Source: Verrucomicrobiota bacterium
GTDB lineage: Bacteria > Verrucomicrobiota > Verrucomicrobiia > Limisphaerales > JADJPG01
Reading direction: 5' to 3'
DNA: 64,000 nt
NCBI GenBank assembly: GCA_016713365.1
Contig: JADJPG010000046.1
Location: forward strand, 1 to 64,000
Both the position numbers and the translations under genes were made by a program. Each line of letters opens with the position of its first letter. The stretch's first letter is position 1. Positions 8,279 through 16,979 of this stretch are shown piece by piece. The notes beneath the pieces are model-generated. The model saw only the letters and a list, made by a program, of their open reading frames with translations. It was not told the origin of the DNA and ran no database searches.

Positions 8279-9298
8279 ATGGCCGTGCGCAAACCAGCTG
8301 GGAAAAAGGGATCGAAGAAAGACTCCGCCGATGGAAAGCGTCCTGCACGAGCCAAGGGTTCGGGGGATACCAAGTTTTTCGTGCCGGCTTCGTCCATGGA
8401 CGAAGCCAAAGCACCCCGCGAGTCGGTGAAGGTCAACGACGCGCCGCCGACGGCGACACGGGATCGGGGTGGTTACGATGGCGATACCGCTTTCAAACTT
8501 TATCTCCGCGAGATCGGGCAGGTGAAGTTGCTCACTCCACAGGAGGAAATCGAACTCGCGGCGTTGATCAAGAAGGGCGACAAGAAAGCGCGCGAGCAGA
8601 TGATCAAGGCGAACCTTCGTCTCGTGGTGAAGATCGCGCACGACTATGAAGGTTTTGGCCTGCCGCTGCTCGATTTGATCAGCGAAGGCAACATCGGCTT
8701 GATGAAGGCGGTGGAGCGTTTCGATCCTTCGAAGGGTGGAAAGCTTTCGACCTATGGTTCGTGGTGGATCAAGCAGTCGATCAAGCGCGCACTGGCCAAC
8801 CAGTCCAAGACCATTCGTCTCCCGGTCCATCTCGTGGACAAAATCTCCAAAATGCGCCGCGTGACGATGAAGCTTCACGAGGTCTTCGGGCGTGAACCAA
8901 CGGACGAGGAACTGGCGGAGGAGATGGGCATGTCGTCGTCCCGCGTGGCGCAGATGCGCACGGCGGCGATTCGGCCGGCGTCTCTCGATGCGCCGATTGG
9001 CGATGACGATTCGAACAGCTATTCGGAAGTGATCGCGGACGAGAATGCCGACACACCGTACGAACAGCTCGAGGATCAGACCGTGACCTTGATGCTTCGT
9101 GACATGGTCACGACGCTCGATGAACGCGAGGCCACCATTCTCCGCTATCGCTTCGGCCTCGACGGCGGCAGCGAGAAGACTTTGGAAGAGGTAGGCGAAA
9201 AGTTTGGCGTCACCCGCGAGCGGGTTCGCCAGATTCAGAACATCGCCCTCAACAAGCTCCGCAAGATGATCGAGCGACTTGAAGCCAAGCAAAAGTAG
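8279..9298 (+). CDS. RNA polymerase sigma-70 factor (RpoD/SigA-like, group 1 or 2)
   Basis: A 339-residue sigma factor. After a basic, low-complexity N-terminus comes region 1.2 (LYLREIGQVKLLTPQEEIELA), region 2 with the -10 recognition helix (STYGSWWIKQSIKRAL), region 3 and region 4 with the helix-turn-helix (TLEEVGEKFGVTRERVRQIQ). It lacks the long region 1.1 and the non-conserved insert of E. coli RpoD. The 'YGSWWIKQSIKRALANQ' segment differs from the usual primary-sigma 'YATWWIRQAITRAIADQ', so an alternative group-2 factor is as likely as the housekeeping one. ATG 8279 is preferred over a GTG at 8204. apt follows after 9 nt. Confidence 0.9.
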   Translation: MAVRKPAGKKGSKKDSADGKRPARAKGSGDTKFFVPASSMDEAKAPRESVKVNDAPPTATRDRGGYDGDTAFKLYLREIGQVKLLTPQEEIELAALIKKGDKKAREQMIKANLRLVVKIAHDYEGFGLPLLDLISEGNIGLMKAVERFDPSKGGKLSTYGSWWIKQSIKRALANQSKTIRLPVHLVDKISKMRRVTMKLHEVFGREPTDEELAEEMGMSSSRVAQMRTAAIRPASLDAPIGDDDSNSYSEVIADENADTPYEQLEDQTVTLMLRDMVTTLDEREATILRYRFGLDGGSEKTLEEVGEKFGVTRERVRQIQNIALNKLRKMIERLEAKQK

Positions 9299-9307
9299 GA
9301 TGCTTTC

Positions 9308-9844
9308 ATGACAGCGACACCGCCGACGGTTCAGAATCTCAGAGACGCCATTCGCAACGTTCCCGACTTCCCCAAGCCGGGTATTCAGTTCAAGGACATC
9401 ACCCCGGTGCTCGCGGACTCGAAGTTGTTCGCGGGGTGCATTGAACTGCTGATCGACGGGTTCAAGCCCGGGGAGATTGACACGGTCGTCGGCATTGATG
9501 CGCGTGGATTTATCTTCGCCTCAGCCGCGGCGTTGCGTTTGAACGCCGGCTTCGTTCCGGTGCGCAAAAAGGGAAAGCTCCCGTTCGACACGCACGAGCA
9601 GAGTTACGAGCTGGAATACGGCAGCAACACAATCGCGATTCACACGGACGCGGTGAAGCCGGGCAGCCGGGTGTTGCTAATCGATGACCTGCTGGCGACG
9701 GGTGGGACGGCGGAAGCGGCGGCGATGCTGCTTCAGAAGGTGGGCGCGAAGATTCTCGAAGCGGCGTTCTTCATCGAGCTGAAGGATCTCAACGGTCGCG
9801 AGCGCATCCAGCACTGCCCGGTGCGTTCGCTCGTCGTCTACTGA
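9308..9844 (+). CDS. apt: Adenine phosphoribosyltransferase
   Basis: Salvages adenine to AMP using PRPP. The 178-residue protein opens with the standard region RDAIRNVPDFPKPGIQFKDITP and carries the PRPP-binding motif VLLIDDLLATGGTAEAA at about residues 122-138. Length and both motifs match class I APRT. It follows the sigma factor closely and may be cotranscribed. It converges with the tlpA-like gene with only 15 nt between stops and no clear terminator hairpin. Confidence 0.95.
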   Translation: MTATPPTVQNLRDAIRNVPDFPKPGIQFKDITPVLADSKLFAGCIELLIDGFKPGEIDTVVGIDARGFIFASAAALRLNAGFVPVRKKGKLPFDTHEQSYELEYGSNTIAIHTDAVKPGSRVLLIDDLLATGGTAEAAAMLLQKVGAKILEAAFFIELKDLNGRERIQHCPVRSLVVY

Positions 9845-9859
9845 GGCGGACGGGTCCGC

Positions 9860-11092
9860 CTATTCGGCGAGAAGCTTCTCGATTTTCTCCGCGAGGTTTT
9901 CCCGGGCGTTGGTTTCGCGTAGGTTTCCCTTCTTGTCGATCAGCCACATGGTTGGAATCGAGGCAATCTCGAATTCTTCGGCGAACTTGGTTCCAGCCCC
10001 GTCGTAGCACTGGGGCCACGTCATGTTTTCGCGCTTCACGACTTTCTCCAACGCTTCCTCGTCGCGATCCAGGCTGATACCGAGAATTTCAAATCCCTTC
10101 GGATTCAGCTTCGCGTAGGTCTCCTTCACCTTCGGCAGTTCCGCCATGCACGGGCCGCACCAAGTGGCCCAGAAGTCGATTAGCACGACTTTCCCCTTCA
10201 TGGCCGCGAGATCAATGTCGCGGCCGTCGGTGGACTTGAACTTCATCGCAATGGGTTTGCCGACGCGATCCAGTTTCTTGATCAAACCCTGAGCAGCGGC
10301 TTCCACTTCTTCGCCGGGTTTGGACGTGATCAATTCCTGCGCGATCGATCGAGCCTTGTCGGCCTGACCTTGATCGGCCCAGCCCTGCGCCACGCTGACG
10401 AGCAAGCCGGCGAGTTCGCCGTTCTTGGGAAACTCCTTCATGAGATCACGCGCGCCCTTCTCCAGAGCGGTCAACGCCGCGGAAGGATTGTTGTCCGCCT
10501 GGCTCATGACGGAACGCTGGAGCTGGGTGACCCGGAGCTGGAGGCGTTCCTCTTCCGAAAGGTTTGGATCCTTGAGCTTCGCTGATTCGAGTTCGTTCAA
10601 CCGGGCGATGACGTTGGTGTTGCCCATCTGCATTGCGACGCCGAGCAGGTATTGCTCGCGGTCCTTCGCTTCGCTTGCCATCTCGTGTTTCGGGAACTTG
10701 GTGTAGAAGTCCTTCATCTTGCCGGCGGCGTCGGCGGCGAGAGTGGCGTTCTTCTTCTCATATTCGGCGACGGCTTCCTTCGACGGCGGAGTGGTGTCCC
10801 ACTCGGGCGGATACGGCGGCGGACGCATGGCTTGGAGGACTTCCTTCCAGGCGAGATCGCCCGCGGCGAGCGCCGTGTTGGTGGCGGCTGAGCCGACGGG
10901 AACATTCTGGAGGAGGTCGGCATCGCCCACGGGGACTTCCACTTTCGCGGTCTTCGCGGGCTCGGCGGCAGGTGCAGGTGCTGTGGCGGCGGGCTTTTCC
11001 TCGGCGGATTTACCGCAGCCAGCGATCAGAACCGCGGTGGCGAGTGTTGCTCCGGCTAATGAAATTCTTTGAATGACGGTAGTTTTCTTCAT
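9860..11092 (-). CDS. TlpA-family thioredoxin-like lipoprotein with long N-terminal helical region
   Basis: A 410-residue protein. A signal peptide ends in the lipobox LIAGC (Cys about 26), followed by an Ala/Pro/Glu-rich stretch, then ~220 residues of predicted helix (TPR-like spacing of charged residues) and finally a thioredoxin fold of the AhpC-TSA/TlpA/ResA type with the active site WATWCGPC near residue 305 and the cis-Pro segment ASIPTMWL. It would act in the periplasm as a membrane-anchored thiol-disulfide reductase, for instance in cytochrome c maturation or disulfide repair. No cyc genes are adjacent; the multiheme cytochromes at 30-34 kb are possible clients. Confidence 0.88.
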   Translation of the reverse strand: MKKTTVIQRISLAGATLATAVLIAGCGKSAEEKPAATAPAPAAEPAKTAKVEVPVGDADLLQNVPVGSAATNTALAAGDLAWKEVLQAMRPPPYPPEWDTTPPSKEAVAEYEKKNATLAADAAGKMKDFYTKFPKHEMASEAKDREQYLLGVAMQMGNTNVIARLNELESAKLKDPNLSEEERLQLRVTQLQRSVMSQADNNPSAALTALEKGARDLMKEFPKNGELAGLLVSVAQGWADQGQADKARSIAQELITSKPGEEVEAAAQGLIKKLDRVGKPIAMKFKSTDGRDIDLAAMKGKVVLIDFWATWCGPCMAELPKVKETYAKLNPKGFEILGISLDRDEEALEKVVKRENMTWPQCYDGAGTKFAEEFEIASIPTMWLIDKKGNLRETNARENLAEKIEKLLAE

Positions 11093-11230
11093 GACGTTCC
11101 GCTTTCGTTAAGGGAATCAGAAGAGCACGCCATTGGCGTTATTCACAGCAATTTTTGCCGGAATGGAGCGGTCCTCGCCAACGGGCGCGACGTGCGCTAC
11201 CGTTCCATCGGCAATCGAGCAAGCATCAAC

Positions 11231-11383
11231 ATGTTCAAGACACTCAAGCTATAGCAGCTCTCCAGCGCGCTGAAGAGCAAAGGCAATTCTCCCGAGGCTT
11301 ACTCTGCAATCCTCGAACTTGGCCGTCTGGGCGATGACAAGGCGATCAATCTTCTCATCGAAACACTGGCGCGAAAAGACGGC
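11231..11383 (+). other. Upstream in-frame part of HEAT-repeat gene interrupted by TAG
   Basis: ATG 11231 opens the same frame as the HEAT protein and encodes MFKTLKL before a TAG at 11252-11254. Immediately after the TAG the frame continues without a break (QLSSALKSKGNSPEAYSAIL) and encodes the first helical repeat, merging into the HEAT repeats that follow. No ATG, GTG or TTG occurs in frame between the TAG and GTG 11384. This looks like the true 5' end of the gene disrupted by a nonsense codon or a base error. Confidence 0.6.
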
Positions 11384-12202
11384 GTGTCACGGAGCGCCGC
11401 GCGGGAGCTGGGGAAGTTACGAAATGAGCGGGCCATTCCTGCGCTGGTGGCGTTGCTCGATTGCGGCGAGGTGAACCAGGCCGCGGCGGAAGCGCTGCTG
11501 GCGTTTGGGCCAAAGGCGGTCGGACCATTGATCGATGTGCTGAAGGCCGGCTCGGGCGCGGCCCGGCAGCTGGCGGTTTCGGCGCTGGGAGAGTTGCGCG
11601 ACAAACGCGCGGTGGAGCCGTTGATCGAGATCATGCAGACCGATGACGTTTACGCAGTGCGCACAGCGGCGGCGACGGCGCTGGGGCAGCTGAAGGATTC
11701 GCGCGCGGTGTGGGTTTTGGTCGGGACGCTGCAAATGCGTGATGAGACGACGCCCGATCGGCAGGCGGCCCTGGAGCAGTTGCGCCAGGCGACGCATCTG
11801 GCGTTGAGGAAAATCGGCGATCCGCTCGCGGCGAAAGTCGCGGGAACGACGGTCATCGATGTCGCGGCCGCGGCCGTCGCAGAGGCGGAGCGCAAACTGG
11901 TGGAGTCCGGCATTCACCCGAAACTCGTGGGCGACCTCAAGCTGCTGACTAACGACGAGATTGTGGACGTGATGCGCGAATTGGTGGCGGCGATTGAAGA
12001 GATTTCCTGGGCGACACTGGAGAATCGCAATCCGATGCTGGCGGTTTGCTTCCAGACCTACGAACAACGCTCCGGCATTGCGGAGCAGTTGGGCAAGGAA
12101 CTTCACCGGCGCGGTGGGGCGGGACTGGTGAAGCAGATTCTCGAGCAGCAGCTGAGCGGTCACACGGCAATTACCAATTGGTGGAGTGGCATCGGGGCCT
12201 GA
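11384..12202 (+). CDS. HEAT-repeat protein (5' end interrupted by an amber codon)
   Basis: A 272-residue all-helical protein with at least four PBS-lyase-type HEAT repeats in the first ~150 residues (AARELGKLRNERAIPALVALLD, then similar blocks with GELRDKRAVEPLIEIM and GQLKDSRAVWVLV), followed by a C-terminal domain of unknown family. HEAT proteins are binding scaffolds; no enzymatic motif is seen. GTG 11384 is the first usable start after the in-frame TAG at 11252, but it cuts into a repeat, so the natural protein is probably ~50 residues longer. The next genes are lipoproteins on the same strand. Confidence 0.8.
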   Translation: MSRSAARELGKLRNERAIPALVALLDCGEVNQAAAEALLAFGPKAVGPLIDVLKAGSGAARQLAVSALGELRDKRAVEPLIEIMQTDDVYAVRTAAATALGQLKDSRAVWVLVGTLQMRDETTPDRQAALEQLRQATHLALRKIGDPLAAKVAGTTVIDVAAAAVAEAERKLVESGIHPKLVGDLKLLTNDEIVDVMRELVAAIEEISWATLENRNPMLAVCFQTYEQRSGIAEQLGKELHRRGGAGLVKQILEQQLSGHTAITNWWSGIGA

Positions 12203-12295
12203 AATTGGGCCGCTTCCCCGGGTCAAAAAATCAATTGCTGCGGGCCGGGTTTGAACTACTGTCCCGACGAACAGCCGGTTTGGCTGCGAATTGTC

Positions 12296-12646
12296 ATGAA
12301 AAGCATTCTTCCGATTCTGGCGACGGGCGTTGTGTTGATGGGTTGCGCGCGCGATCCAAATCGCATCGGCGTGACCAACCCGAATCATCCGGGTCCGGCA
12401 GCAGGCCGCGCGTTGGGCGCGGGAGCGGGCGTGGTGGCCGGCAATGTCGCGGGCGGTGTGGTCGGTTTCGGCGAAGGCGCGGCGTCTGGGGCGGCGGCTC
12501 CGTTTAACAACACCCGACGCGTGGTGCGGACGTGGCGAACGGAAAAGACGGCTGACGGCCGGACCATTCAGGTTCCCGTCGATACGGTGGTGGATGAATA
12601 CGGACGTCCTGTTGGCGGCGCGCCGAAACCATCCGCGTCGAAGTGA
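12296..12646 (+). CDS. Small glycine-zipper-like lipoprotein, unknown function
   Basis: A 116-residue protein with a signal peptide ending in lipobox LMGC (Cys about 16). Residues ~33-65 are a Gly/Ala/Val-rich segment with a GxxxG-like spacing, as in glycine-zipper lipoproteins of the outer membrane. The tail is polar. ATG 12296 is chosen because the signal peptide begins there. It is the first of four consecutive lipoprotein genes. Confidence 0.7.
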   Translation: MKSILPILATGVVLMGCARDPNRIGVTNPNHPGPAAGRALGAGAGVVAGNVAGGVVGFGEGAASGAAAPFNNTRRVVRTWRTEKTADGRTIQVPVDTVVDEYGRPVGGAPKPSASK

Positions 12647-12671
12647 ACATCCAGAAGACTGCGGGTCTGTG

Positions 12672-14087
12672 ATGCGCCTCCACGTCAGGGGAAATTTCTT
12701 CATTGCTGCAATTCTGCTCGTGCTTGCGAGCGGACTCACCGGTTGCTCCACGTACAACGAACAGAATCGTTTTGCCGCGCCGTGGATGCAGGGGGATTTG
12801 GCAACGGCGGAGAAGGAGGCGACGCGCAAGGCGGACAAGGCGGCGGGCAGCAAGGACGAGATCATCTGGCGGCTCGAACAGGCGGCCATCTTGCGAACGG
12901 CGGGGAAATACGACGAGAGCAACGCGGCTTTCGATCAGGCGCAGGAGAAGATCGATCAGTATGCCGAGCGGGCGAAGGTGAAGGTGGGTGCCGAGGCCGG
13001 TGCGCTCTTTTCCAATCAGGCGAATGTGCCTTATCGGGGGCGGTCGTATGACGGCATCATGCTCAACACCTATCGTGCGCTGAATTTTCTCGCGAAGCAC
13101 GATCTCGACAAGGCGCGCGTGGAAATCATCCGCGCCTACCAGCGGCAGCAGGATGCGGTGGAGGACAACCGGCGGCGCATCGAGCAGACGCAGGAGGCGC
13201 TGGACAAGGAAAAGGAGAAACGTCGCATCGAGAAGGCCGAGAAGGATCCGGCATTCCGCGGCAGCGTGAAGCAGACCTATTCTAATCTCGACTCATTAAA
13301 GGCCTACGGCGACTACGTGAATCCGTTCACGGTTTACGTCGATGGATTAATCTTCCTCGCGGGCGCGGTCGACAACTCGGACTTGGAGCGCGCGCGGAAA
13401 TCCTTCGAGCGCGCCGCGACGTTTACGGAGAACAACAAGTTCGTGAAGGCGGACCTCGATGCGCTGGAAGCCGCAGTGCGCGGCACACGGGTCGAGAAGG
13501 TGACGTATGTGATATTCGAGAATGGTCGGGCGCCCGTGCGTAATCAGGTGCGCATCGACATCCCGCTGTTCTTCACGCGCCTGTCCTATCTTGGAGCCGC
13601 GTTTCCGACGCTGGAATTGCAGGGCGGCGCGCTGAGCGCACTCAAGGTCACTGCCGGCGGTACAAATGAAACGACGGCGTTGCTGGCGAGCATGGATTCC
13701 GTCATCGCACAGGATTTTAAGAACGAGCTGCCGAGCATTATTACCAAGACCATCGCGGCGACCGTGGCGAAGGGTGCGGCGTCGTACGCCCTGAACGAAG
13801 TGGCGAATCAGGAGGGCGGGGGAATCGCCGGATTGATTAGCCAGGTAGGAACCGCCGTCTATCAATTGGCCGTGAACATCGCCGACCTGCGGACCTGGAC
13901 GACTCTGCCGAAGGAAATCCAGATCGCGCGGATACCGACTCCGGCGGACCGAAAGGTCGATTTGCACGCGGTGGGTTCGGCTCAACATGCGGTAGTGACG
14001 TTGGACGAGGGATTGGTTAACCTCATCTACGTCCGTTCGATTTCGGCTGGCGGTCCGATGTTTGTCTCGCAGATGAAACTAAAATAG
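12672..14087 (+). CDS. COG3014-family lipoprotein
   Basis: A 471-residue protein. The signal peptide ends in LTGC (lipobox Cys at about residue 24). A helical, TPR-like N-terminal half contains the stretch YRGRSYDGIMLNTYRALN, typical of COG3014 proteins, then a Lys/Glu/Arg coiled-coil segment (about 155-180) and a C-terminal beta-rich half. COG3014 genes commonly sit directly before YcfL and LpoB genes, as here (11 nt and then 30 nt spacings), implying a shared role at the outer membrane with peptidoglycan synthesis. The molecular role of COG3014 itself is not established. ATG 12672 gives a clean signal peptide; upstream in-frame sequence does not. Confidence 0.85.
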   Translation: MRLHVRGNFFIAAILLVLASGLTGCSTYNEQNRFAAPWMQGDLATAEKEATRKADKAAGSKDEIIWRLEQAAILRTAGKYDESNAAFDQAQEKIDQYAERAKVKVGAEAGALFSNQANVPYRGRSYDGIMLNTYRALNFLAKHDLDKARVEIIRAYQRQQDAVEDNRRRIEQTQEALDKEKEKRRIEKAEKDPAFRGSVKQTYSNLDSLKAYGDYVNPFTVYVDGLIFLAGAVDNSDLERARKSFERAATFTENNKFVKADLDALEAAVRGTRVEKVTYVIFENGRAPVRNQVRIDIPLFFTRLSYLGAAFPTLELQGGALSALKVTAGGTNETTALLASMDSVIAQDFKNELPSIITKTIAATVAKGAASYALNEVANQEGGGIAGLISQVGTAVYQLAVNIADLRTWTTLPKEIQIARIPTPADRKVDLHAVGSAQHAVVTLDEGLVNLIYVRSISAGGPMFVSQMKLK

Positions 14088-14098
14088 AATCCTGACTG

Positions 14099-14536
14099 AT
14101 GAAGATACGATTGACTCAAGCAGCAATGGCTGGCGCGGTGGTTATCGCCAGTGCCCTCCTTACCGGCGGTTGCAAAACCACCGTCAACACCGTGGAAAAC
14201 GCGCAACCTTCCGCCCAGAAGGAAATGGTGGCCGACAAGCGCGTCATCACCGACGCGAGCCTGGCGCGCAAGGTTTATATCGTGGGCATTAATGAGGCGC
14301 GCAATGACAGCGGCGTGCTCCAGATTCAGCTGGAGGTCGTGAACCAGACCCGTTCCCGCCAGCGCTTCACCTACCATGTGCAGTGGTTTGACGCCACGGG
14401 CATGCAGGTCAGCTCCACGACTGGCGCTATCTTGCCCTGCGTGATCGAAGGCAAAGAAACGCGTTTTCTCTCCGCCGTCGCGCCGCATCCGGCGTGCAAA
14501 GATTTCCGGGTTCAGTTCATGGAATCGACCCGCTAA
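14099..14536 (+). CDS. YcfL-like lipoprotein (DUF1425)
   Basis: A 145-residue lipoprotein with lipobox TGGC (Cys about 25). The mature domain has the DUF1425 pattern, a beta-sandwich with 'LQIQLEVVNQTRSRQRFTYHV' and 'WFDATGMQV', as in E. coli YcfL, which is encoded next to lpoB. Function is unknown, but gene order with COG3014 and LpoB is conserved across distant phyla, supporting a common complex. Confidence 0.85.
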   Translation: MKIRLTQAAMAGAVVIASALLTGGCKTTVNTVENAQPSAQKEMVADKRVITDASLARKVYIVGINEARNDSGVLQIQLEVVNQTRSRQRFTYHVQWFDATGMQVSSTTGAILPCVIEGKETRFLSAVAPHPACKDFRVQFMESTR

Positions 14537-14566
14537 GCAGTTCATTTAACCAACATTGATGTGCGT

Positions 14567-15148
14567 ATGAAACGTTACCTTTTTCCTGTGGCGCTTCTGG
14601 CGCTGGCTCCGCTGGTCTGGACCGGTTGTTCCTCGGGCGGTGCCCGCCGCATTGATGCCGGCGGCCGTGAAAGCATCACGACGGTCGGCCAAGTCGACAT
14701 TCAGGATTTCGTCGCAGCCGCGGAAGCCTCTGTCGGCAAGCTGCTCTTGTCCGGCGCGCTGGACAAAGTTCCCAAGCCACCGGCCATTCTTGCCGTCAGC
14801 CTCGTGCGCAACCAGACCGGTCAGCAGTTCGATACAGATCTGCTTACCAAGAAGATTCGCGTGAAGCTCAACACCAGCGGCAAGGCTCTCACGACCACCA
14901 CGGTCGGGCTCGATGGTGTGGCGGAGGATCCGCTCGCGAAGCAGCTTCAGGGCGAACAGCAGAAGACCGGAGTGACTCCGGATTTCACGCTGTCGGGGAA
15001 GATTATCGAAACCCGCGCGCGGGCTGGTGATGTGCGTCAATCGACGTTCAGCTTCCAGCTTTCGCTGACCGATCGCCGTGGTCTGGCCCTCTGGGAAGGT
15101 GAAGAAGAAATTACCAAGCAGGGCAAACGTCCGTCGGTAGGATTCTAA
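14567..15148 (+). CDS. lpoB: LpoB-family penicillin-binding protein activator lipoprotein
   Basis: A 193-residue lipoprotein with lipobox WTGC (Cys about 21). The mature part matches LpoB: 'VDIQDFVAAAEASVGKLL', 'PPAILAVSLVRNQTGQQFDTDLL', and C-terminal 'STFSFQLSLTDRRGLALWEGEEEI'. In enterobacteria LpoB reaches through peptidoglycan to activate PBP1b. Whether this homologue regulates a PBP in a verrucomicrobial cell is inference, since the docking domain of PBP1b is not widespread. ATG 14567 is preferred to GTG 14561. A terminator follows and ends the lipoprotein operon. Confidence 0.87.
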   Translation: MKRYLFPVALLALAPLVWTGCSSGGARRIDAGGRESITTVGQVDIQDFVAAAEASVGKLLLSGALDKVPKPPAILAVSLVRNQTGQQFDTDLLTKKIRVKLNTSGKALTTTTVGLDGVAEDPLAKQLQGEQQKTGVTPDFTLSGKIIETRARAGDVRQSTFSFQLSLTDRRGLALWEGEEEITKQGKRPSVGF

Positions 15149-15174
15149 GTTTTCGTCGCGAGAACATTTCCGCC

Positions 15175-15213
15175 AACGCCGCTTCGGTTCGTTCCGAGGC
15201 GGCGTTTTGTTTT
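15175..15213 (+). terminator. Rho-independent terminator after lpoB
   Basis: A 13-bp stem (15175-15187 with 15194-15206, one G-T wobble, 6-nt loop) is followed by a T-rich run to 15213. It closes the plus-strand lipoprotein operon; the convergent nirA gene ends 13 nt further on. Confidence 0.85.
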
Positions 15214-15225
15214 GCGGCTGGGAGG

Positions 15226-16978
15226 TTATTCGTCGTTGCTGAAGATGCCTTGGAGCGCGCTGACGTCGTGGCGATTCGTGAACGACTGGAAGGTTTCGCC
15301 GTCATTGCGATGGCGGAGATAGCCCTTCAGCATTCGTTCCAAAGTCAGCATGAGATCGTTGCAAGAGACGCCCTGGAAAACCTGTCGGCCTACCGCCTGA
15401 CGCTCGCCGAATCCTCCGCCGACGAAGACGTGGTAGCCGTCGAGTGATTCGCCGGCGACTTTGACCTTCGCGCCAAGCAGTCCGATGTCGCCCATGTAAT
15501 GTTGAGCGCAGGAATTTGGACAGCCGGTGAGGTGGATGTTGATCGGCTGGTCGAGCTTGAAGCGCTTGTCGAGATAATCGGCGAGTTCCAGCGCGTGACC
15601 CTTGGTGTTCGCGGCGGCGAACTTGCAGTAGGAGCTGCCCAGTGCAGGCAATGATGCCGCTGCGCAGGTTCGATTGCTGCCAGTGCAGGCCCATCTTCAC
15701 GAGCGCCTTCTTCACTGTCTCGATGAAGGCGTCCGGGATGTTCGGAATGATCAGGTTCTGCCAGACCGTCAGCCGCACTTCGCTGGAACCGTAGAGTTCG
15801 GCGATCTCGGAGAGCCGCAGCATCTGCTTCGGCGTGATTTGGCCGACGGGAACGGCGACGCCGATGTAGTTCAAGCCGGGTTGCTTTTGCGGGAAGACGC
15901 CGACGTGAGTGTGCGGAAGCTCTGGTTTTGAGTGTTGAGTTCCTGGCTTCGAGTCAACCGCGGCGCGCAGTAGTTTGTAGCCAAGAAGCTTCTCCGTTTC
16001 TTCCAGATACTTCTCGAGCGACCACGTTTCGAGCAGATGCTTGAGACGCGCTTTCTTGCGGTCGCCGCGATTGCCGTTGGCGATGTAGACGCGCACCAAA
16101 GCCACGGTGACTTTCAAGACTTCCTCCGGCTTCACCAGCACGCCGAGGTCGCGGGCGAAAGCCTTGTGGCCGGTGGCACCGCCGAGGGCGACGCGGAAGT
16201 AGACGCCCGGCTTGATGTCGCCGGATTCGTTTTCGACCTTCACGGCCCGCAACCCGATGTCGTTCGTGTCCTCGACGGTTCCAATCAAGCCGCCGCCATC
16301 GAACGCGATGTTGAATTTGCGCGGCAGGTCGTAGAATGCGCGGTCGTTTAAAATGATCTGTCCGAGTTGATGGCAGAGCGGCAGCGTATCGATCAGTTCA
16401 TGAGGATCGATTCCCGCCGTCGGGTTCGCGGTGAGATTGCGGATGTTGTCGGCGCCCGCGCCGCGCGTGTGCAGGCCAACACTTTGGATGCGGCGCAGCA
16501 CTTCCGGCGCATCCTTCATTTCGATGAGGCGAATCTGGAAGTTCGCGCGCGTGGTGATCTGCACGTAGCCGCTCGTGAGTTCCTGCGCCACCTTCGCAAT
16601 CTCGCGGAGTTGAAACGTCTGGAGCTGGCCGCCGGGAATGCGCAGGCGCGCCATGAAGGCTTCCTTGTTTGGCGTAAGGAAGAAGAGGCCGTTCCACTTG
16701 AAGCGAAAGAGCGCTTCCTTGTCCGGCGCCTTGTTGGCGGCGGCGTGCTCCAGCAGCACGGGATACGCATCGAGCGGGTGCAGTTCGCGCTTCACGCGTT
16801 CCTCGAAGATGAGATCGGCCGTCGCCTTCGCGGGTTGCGCGGCGGGATTCGGCTCAACGTCGGCGAAGGAGAGACCGCGATTGCGCAATCCGGCGAAGAG
16901 CCCTTCGAGATACGCGGATTGCTCGCCGGTCAGCTTTTGTCCGGCGACTTCGGTGAAGGGCAGGGTGGCAGTGTTCAT
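15226..16978 (-). pseudogene. nirA: Ferredoxin/flavoprotein-dependent nitrite (or sulfite) reductase, NirA-like, single-base frameshift
   Basis: Sirohaem/4Fe-4S reductase (nitrite to ammonia, or sulfite to sulfide). The first part (16978 down to ~15640) encodes both ferrodoxin-like half-domains and the substrate-binding residues; the frame then breaks at three C's on the plus strand (15638-15640) where one base too many is present. In the corrected frame the protein continues with the 4Fe-4S/sirohaem cysteines, CTGSSYC and GCPNSCAQH, and ends at 15226. Corrected length is ~583 residues, normal for NirA. The interruption falls inside the first cysteine motif. The neighbouring nitrate reductase favours a nitrite role. 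Two nucleotides separate it from the upstream flavoreductase. The linker between halves holds a heptamer array. Confidence 0.88.
15921..15957. repeat. Heptamer array inside nirA linker
   Basis: Five consecutive 7-mers in phase on the plus strand, consensus N-Y-K-R-G-T-N (examples TTGAGTG, TTGAGTT, TCGAGTC). On the coding strand it yields a Ser/Pro/Gly/Thr/His-rich linker (VDSKPGTQHSKPEL) between the two homologous halves of the reductase. Confidence 0.7.
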
Positions 16979-16979
16979 T

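Noticed and set aside
15630..15645. Programmed ribosomal frameshift in nirA
   Set aside because: No slippery heptamer of X XXY YYZ type or downstream pseudoknot is evident, and NirA is not known to use frameshifting.
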